Below, one piece after another: positions 4,886 through 7,836 of a stretch of 7,836 bases of DNA. The notes beneath the pieces were generated by a model. That model worked only from the letters and a program-made list of their open reading frames with translations. It ran no database searches and was not told where the DNA came from. The stretch spans positions 1-7,836 of the forward strand of contig JABJIU010000151.1 of assembly GCA_018661145.1 (NCBI GenBank), written 5' to 3'. Position numbers and translations under genes: made by a program. Position 1 is the first letter of the stretch. Each line of letters opens with the position of its first letter. This DNA comes from Pseudomonadota bacterium (GTDB lineage Bacteria; Pseudomonadota; Gammaproteobacteria; Arenicellales; UBA868).

Positions 4886-6312
4886 GGTCACGAACCCTCC
4901 CTTTCGCGCTGGTGATTTCAGGCGTACTCCATGCCGGTGTGCTTGCGGTCTCGCACGACGCTGCGCCTAAACTTACCTCTGACCCCACTCTGGTCTACAG
5001 CACACAGTTAGAGGCGGTCCTTCTCGATGCGGCGCAGGATAAAGGTGAAACCTTGTTGCCATCTGAAGCCGCAGCCGACTCCGCAGCCGCCGATGCGCTT
5101 GAGCGCGAAGTAAAGCGCCTTCAGGATCTCACAGCTTCCCAGCAATCCAGCCTGGAACAGATCCACGCAGAACGCAACGCCGAAAAAGCCCGTCACGAGA
5201 AGGAAATACTCGCGCTTCGAGAAAACAGTCAGATGGCTGCAGACAATCACCGACATCTGCAGGCAGCCGTTACCCAACTTCGAGAAACGTACCAGGTGAC
5301 GCAAGTCGAAAACACCTCACTCACCAAGGCGCTTGCCGAAACAGAATCAGATCTTCGTGCAGCAACACATGTGCAGGTCGCTCTAAATGCGCAAGTGAAA
5401 ACTCTTGTCCAGAGCCTTGATCTTCAGCAGGGCGATAACCGCCGACTCAAAGAGAAGGCCCGGGAGTCCGAGAAGGTCCGACAGGCGCTTCAGGCGGAAC
5501 GACAAAGTATTGATTTGGAAAATGAACAACTGGTCGCCAGCCTTTCTGAGCATGAATTGGCGCTTGATGCGCTTCACGAAGAAAACATAAAGCTCCAGCA
5601 GCGGCTGTTGAGTTCGAGGGAACTGTCCGTTGAGCTCGAGCATGCGCTCGATAACTCGATTACAACCGCGCGAAATGACCACCAGGCGATGACTGGAGAA
5701 CGCACAACGCTTAACGAAGAAATTCAGGTAATCTCGAACAAACTCAATACCCAGCGCGCCGAAAACCAACGCTTGCGCGATGAGGCTGATCAAGTCAGTC
5801 AAATCCTGACGGCACTGAAAGGTGAGCAGCGGGAGACTGAAGCGGCTTATACACAGACCGATACCCGTCTGTTGGAGACAACATCCGCCCTGCGCTCCAT
5901 CAGCGAGGAAAACAACAAACTTCGGCACGAGCTGGCACGCTCAGAAAACACGACCGCTAATCTCAGACAGCAGCTTGATCAATCAGAGGCGTCTATTGCG
6001 TCTTTAGAGATGGGAAATGCTTTGAGCGAACTTCGTCCGGTTCCCACCGCGGGTAACCCCAAGCCGGTTTATCCAAGGATGGCCATTCGACGGGGAATCG
6101 AGGGAGACGTTGGCCTGTCGGTCAATGTATCCCCCGCAGGGCAGGTTTCTAAGGTGTCCGTCAGCAAACCCAGTGGTTTTGCGATTCTTGATCAAGCCGC
6201 GATTGATTCCGTGAAAAAATGGGAGTTCACCCCGGCCACCCGGGACGGCGTACCGACTGCCATGGTTATCGATATCCCCGTACAGTTTCGCCTGATCGAC
6301 TCCCGCGGCTGA
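4882..6312 (+). CDS. tonB: TonB-family energy transducer with long coiled-coil periplasmic linker
   Basis: Inner-membrane-anchored protein expected to pass proton-motive energy from ExbB/ExbD to outer-membrane receptors, here most likely BtuB. It is 476 aa from ATG 4882. The single N-terminal membrane helix (about 8-24) has the TonB Ser-x3-His motif (Ser13, His17), equivalent to E. coli Ser16/His20. Residues 61-385 contain no proline; about 70-380 are heptad-rich coiled coil, replacing the usual Pro-rich Glu-Pro/Lys-Pro spanner. The TonB C-terminal domain is at about 385-476: PKPVYPRMAIRRGIEGDV, then VSPAGQVSKVSVSKPSG, LDQAAIDSVKKWEFTPA and IPVQFRL, all textbook. The same frame stays open upstream to 4612, but that part lies inside the riboswitch, and no usable start exists between the two. 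Translation probably depends on the overlapping leader ORF. It is twice the length of E. coli TonB (239 aa). No exbB/exbD is nearby. Confidence 0.9.
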   Translation: MRSRTLPFALVISGVLHAGVLAVSHDAAPKLTSDPTLVYSTQLEAVLLDAAQDKGETLLPSEAAADSAAADALEREVKRLQDLTASQQSSLEQIHAERNAEKARHEKEILALRENSQMAADNHRHLQAAVTQLRETYQVTQVENTSLTKALAETESDLRAATHVQVALNAQVKTLVQSLDLQQGDNRRLKEKARESEKVRQALQAERQSIDLENEQLVASLSEHELALDALHEENIKLQQRLLSSRELSVELEHALDNSITTARNDHQAMTGERTTLNEEIQVISNKLNTQRAENQRLRDEADQVSQILTALKGEQRETEAAYTQTDTRLLETTSALRSISEENNKLRHELARSENTTANLRQQLDQSEASIASLEMGNALSELRPVPTAGNPKPVYPRMAIRRGIEGDVGLSVNVSPAGQVSKVSVSKPSGFAILDQAAIDSVKKWEFTPATRDGVPTAMVIDIPVQFRLIDSRG

Positions 6313-6326
6313 GGACCTGGAACAAT

Positions 6327-7544
6327 TCAGACGACCCCGTCGTCATGTAACGCGCTAATAGTTTTCTCCGGATAACCCAGCACGTCACGGAGCACCGTAT
6401 CCGTATCCTCCCCGAGGACCGGTGGTGCCCGGCGAACTTCACCGGGCGTGGCCGAAAGCTTGAGCGGGCTGCCGAGCAGATCCATCGCCCCGAGGGAGTT
6501 GTGCTGTGCGCTCACACGCATCTGTCGGTGGAGCACCTGAGGATCATTCAGAGTTTCATCGATCCGGTTGATCCGGCCGCAGGGGATGCCCTCGGACTCT
6601 AAAAGCGCGAGCCATTCACCCGTATCTCGGGTTTTCATCAATGATGAAAGCACTGGAACCAGTTCACGTCGGTTCTGGACCCGATCGCGGTTTGCAGAAA
6701 AACGGGGGTCTTCTGCCAACTGAGGTTGGCCGGCAAGTTCACAAAAACGCCGAAACTGGCCATCATTCCCTACTGCCAGGATGATGTGGCTGTCTTTGGT
6801 TTCAAAAACCTGATACGGCACAATGTTCGGATGGGCGTTCCCCATCCGGACCGGAGTCTCCCCCGCCGCAAGATAGGTCATCGCCTGGTTCGCGAGGATC
6901 GCTACCTGGCAGTCCAGAAGTGCCATATCGATGTACTGACCCTGCCCGGTTTGGTTGCGATAAATTAACGCAGCTTGAATCGCACTGGCGCAATAAAGAC
7001 CCGTCACAATATCAGCAATGGCGACACCAACTTTCTGGGGATTTGCGCCGGCAACATCCTGCGCCTCCCCGGTAACACTCATCAGACCGCCCATCCCCTG
7101 CATCATGAAATCGTAGCCGGCTCTTTCGGCATACGGCCCGTCCTGGCCGAAACCTGTGATCGAGCAGTACACCAGTTTGGGGTTTAGCTGCTTCAAGGTC
7201 TCGTAATCGAGCCCATAACGTGCCAAGGCTCCCACCTTGAAGTTCTCGACCAGCACATCGCAATGTGGCACCAGTTCATTGATCACCCTCTGACCGCGGG
7301 GGTCGGAGAGATTCAGCGTAATTGAGCGCTTACCGCGATTAGTCGCGAGAAAATATGGGGACTCCTCGCTCCCGCTTCCATCGGGGCAGATAAAAGGAGG
7401 ACCCCACTGACGGGTATCGTCGCCGCTGCCAGGCCGCTCGACCTTGATAACATCGGCGCCCAGATCGGCGAGCATCTGGGTACACCAAGGACCCGCCAAC
7501 ACCCGGGTGAGATCGAGAACGCGGATATGGGAAAGCGCCCCCAT
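6327..7544 (-). CDS. gcdG: CaiB/BaiF (family III) CoA-transferase, probable succinyl-CoA:glutarate CoA-transferase
   Basis: Transfers CoA between carboxylic acids; here probably from succinyl-CoA to glutarate, giving glutaryl-CoA for the dehydrogenase encoded just upstream. It is 405 aa, normal for the family. Family III landmarks: IRVLDLTRVLAGPWCTQMLADLGADVIKVERP (about 7-38), GDDTRQWGPP (41-50), NRGKRSITLNL, VLVENFKVGAL, YCSITGFGQDGP, RAGYDFMMQGMGGLM, and the catalytic Asp178 in KVGVAIADIVTGLY. The DDTR-WGPP block, AHPNIVPYQVF and the terminal GVV resemble human SUGCT, so glutarate is favoured over carnitine, oxalate or bile-acid substrates. The start lies 3 nt after the dehydrogenase stop with no good Shine-Dalgarno, implying coupling. 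It converges on tonB with a 14-bp gap. Exact substrate specificity is inferred from the neighbour. Confidence 0.88.
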   Translation of the reverse strand: MGALSHIRVLDLTRVLAGPWCTQMLADLGADVIKVERPGSGDDTRQWGPPFICPDGSGSEESPYFLATNRGKRSITLNLSDPRGQRVINELVPHCDVLVENFKVGALARYGLDYETLKQLNPKLVYCSITGFGQDGPYAERAGYDFMMQGMGGLMSVTGEAQDVAGANPQKVGVAIADIVTGLYCASAIQAALIYRNQTGQGQYIDMALLDCQVAILANQAMTYLAAGETPVRMGNAHPNIVPYQVFETKDSHIILAVGNDGQFRRFCELAGQPQLAEDPRFSANRDRVQNRRELVPVLSSLMKTRDTGEWLALLESEGIPCGRINRIDETLNDPQVLHRQMRVSAQHNSLGAMDLLGSPLKLSATPGEVRRAPPVLGEDTDTVLRDVLGYPEKTISALHDDGVV

Positions 7545-7547
7545 TGG

Positions 7548-7836
7548 TCAGCCGGTAAAGGCCTGAAGGCCTGTCTGGGCGCGCCCCAAAATCAGCGCGT
7601 GCACGTCGTGCGTCCCCTCGTAAGTGTTCACGGCTTCAAGATTCATCATGTGGCGAATCACATGGTACTCATCCGAGACCCCGTTACCGCCATGCATGTC
7701 CCGTGCGGTTCTTGCGATTTCGAGCGCCTTGCCGCAGTTGTTGCGCTTGAGCAGAGAGATCGATTCCGGGGCCGCTCGGCCTTCGTCGAAAAGACGCCCA
7801 AGCCGAAGACAGGCATGCGTGCCCAGCGTGATCTCG
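7548..7836 (-). CDS. gcdH: Glutaryl-CoA dehydrogenase, C-terminal part (5' end outside window)
   Basis: FAD-dependent oxidative decarboxylation of glutaryl-CoA to crotonyl-CoA and CO2, in lysine/tryptophan/glutarate breakdown. Only the last 95 residues plus the stop are in the window; the frame is open to the right edge. They form the C-terminal helical domain of an acyl-CoA dehydrogenase and closely follow the GCDH pattern: LLKRNNCGKALEIARTARDMHGGNG, then DEYHVIRHMMNLEAVNTYEGTHDVHALILGRAQTGLQAFTG. The Glu in NTYEGT is the catalytic base position of GCDH (Glu370 in the mature human enzyme). Followed after 3 nt by the CoA-transferase gene, the gcdH-gcdG order known from pseudomonads. Confidence 0.95.
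   Translation of the reverse strand, partial: EITLGTHACLRLGRLFDEGRAAPESISLLKRNNCGKALEIARTARDMHGGNGVSDEYHVIRHMMNLEAVNTYEGTHDVHALILGRAQTGLQAFTG

Noticed and set aside
5383..5928. 181-codon open frame on the minus strand inside tonB
   Set aside because: Antisense shadow of the coiled-coil coding region. It has no recognisable domain and no ribosome binding site, and its composition is explained by reading Glu/Gln/Leu codons backwards.
6330..6344. GACGAC-CCC-GTCGTC hairpin near the tonB/gcdG convergent stops as a bidirectional terminator
   Set aside because: The stem is perfect, but it is made by the gcdG codons for Asp-Asp-Gly-Val-Val and no T-run follows on either strand, so it does not qualify as an intrinsic terminator.

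Overview
The window looks like chromosomal DNA of a gammaproteobacterium or close relative. Three points support this: a Coq7-type ubiquinone hydroxylase, the outer-membrane (BtuB), inner-membrane (BtuC) and TonB parts of a Gram-negative vitamin B12 import route, and a glutaryl-CoA dehydrogenase/CoA-transferase pair of the pseudomonad type. Gene density is high, and I see no mobile element, CRISPR array, rRNA or tRNA.

Layout. (1) Positions 1-4114, minus strand: an operon read right to left, btuB - coq7 - btuF - btuC, with btuC running off the left edge. The genes are tightly packed: coq7 begins 8 nt after the btuB stop with its Shine-Dalgarno overlapping that stop, and btuC overlaps btuF by 32 nt. 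(2) Positions 4115-4813, about 700 bp without a conventional gene: a divergent control region with two cobalamin riboswitches back to back. One (minus strand, 4221-4410) leads into btuB and one (plus strand, 4559-4725) leads into a tonB gene. The promoters lie between them. (3) Positions 4814-6312, plus strand: a 23-codon leader ORF with a strong ribosome binding site. It overlaps by ATGA the start of a 476-aa TonB protein whose periplasmic linker is a proline-free coiled coil instead of the usual Pro-rich spanner. (4) Positions 6327-7836, minus strand: a CaiB/BaiF-family CoA-transferase (SUGCT/GcdG-like) and the C-terminal end of glutaryl-CoA dehydrogenase. This is a separate glutarate/lysine-tryptophan catabolic unit, convergent with tonB.

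How the genes work together. BtuB takes up cobalamin across the outer membrane using energy passed on by a TonB protein; BtuF binds it in the periplasm; BtuC (with an ATPase expected beyond the left edge) moves it across the inner membrane. Both halves carry their own B12 riboswitch, so the importer and its private energy transducer should be repressed together when B12 is plentiful. The most interesting parts are the B12-regulated coiled-coil TonB (a TolA-like build with a TonB C-terminal domain), its coupled leader ORF, and a ubiquinone biosynthesis gene inside the B12 operon. The window contains no exbB/exbD.
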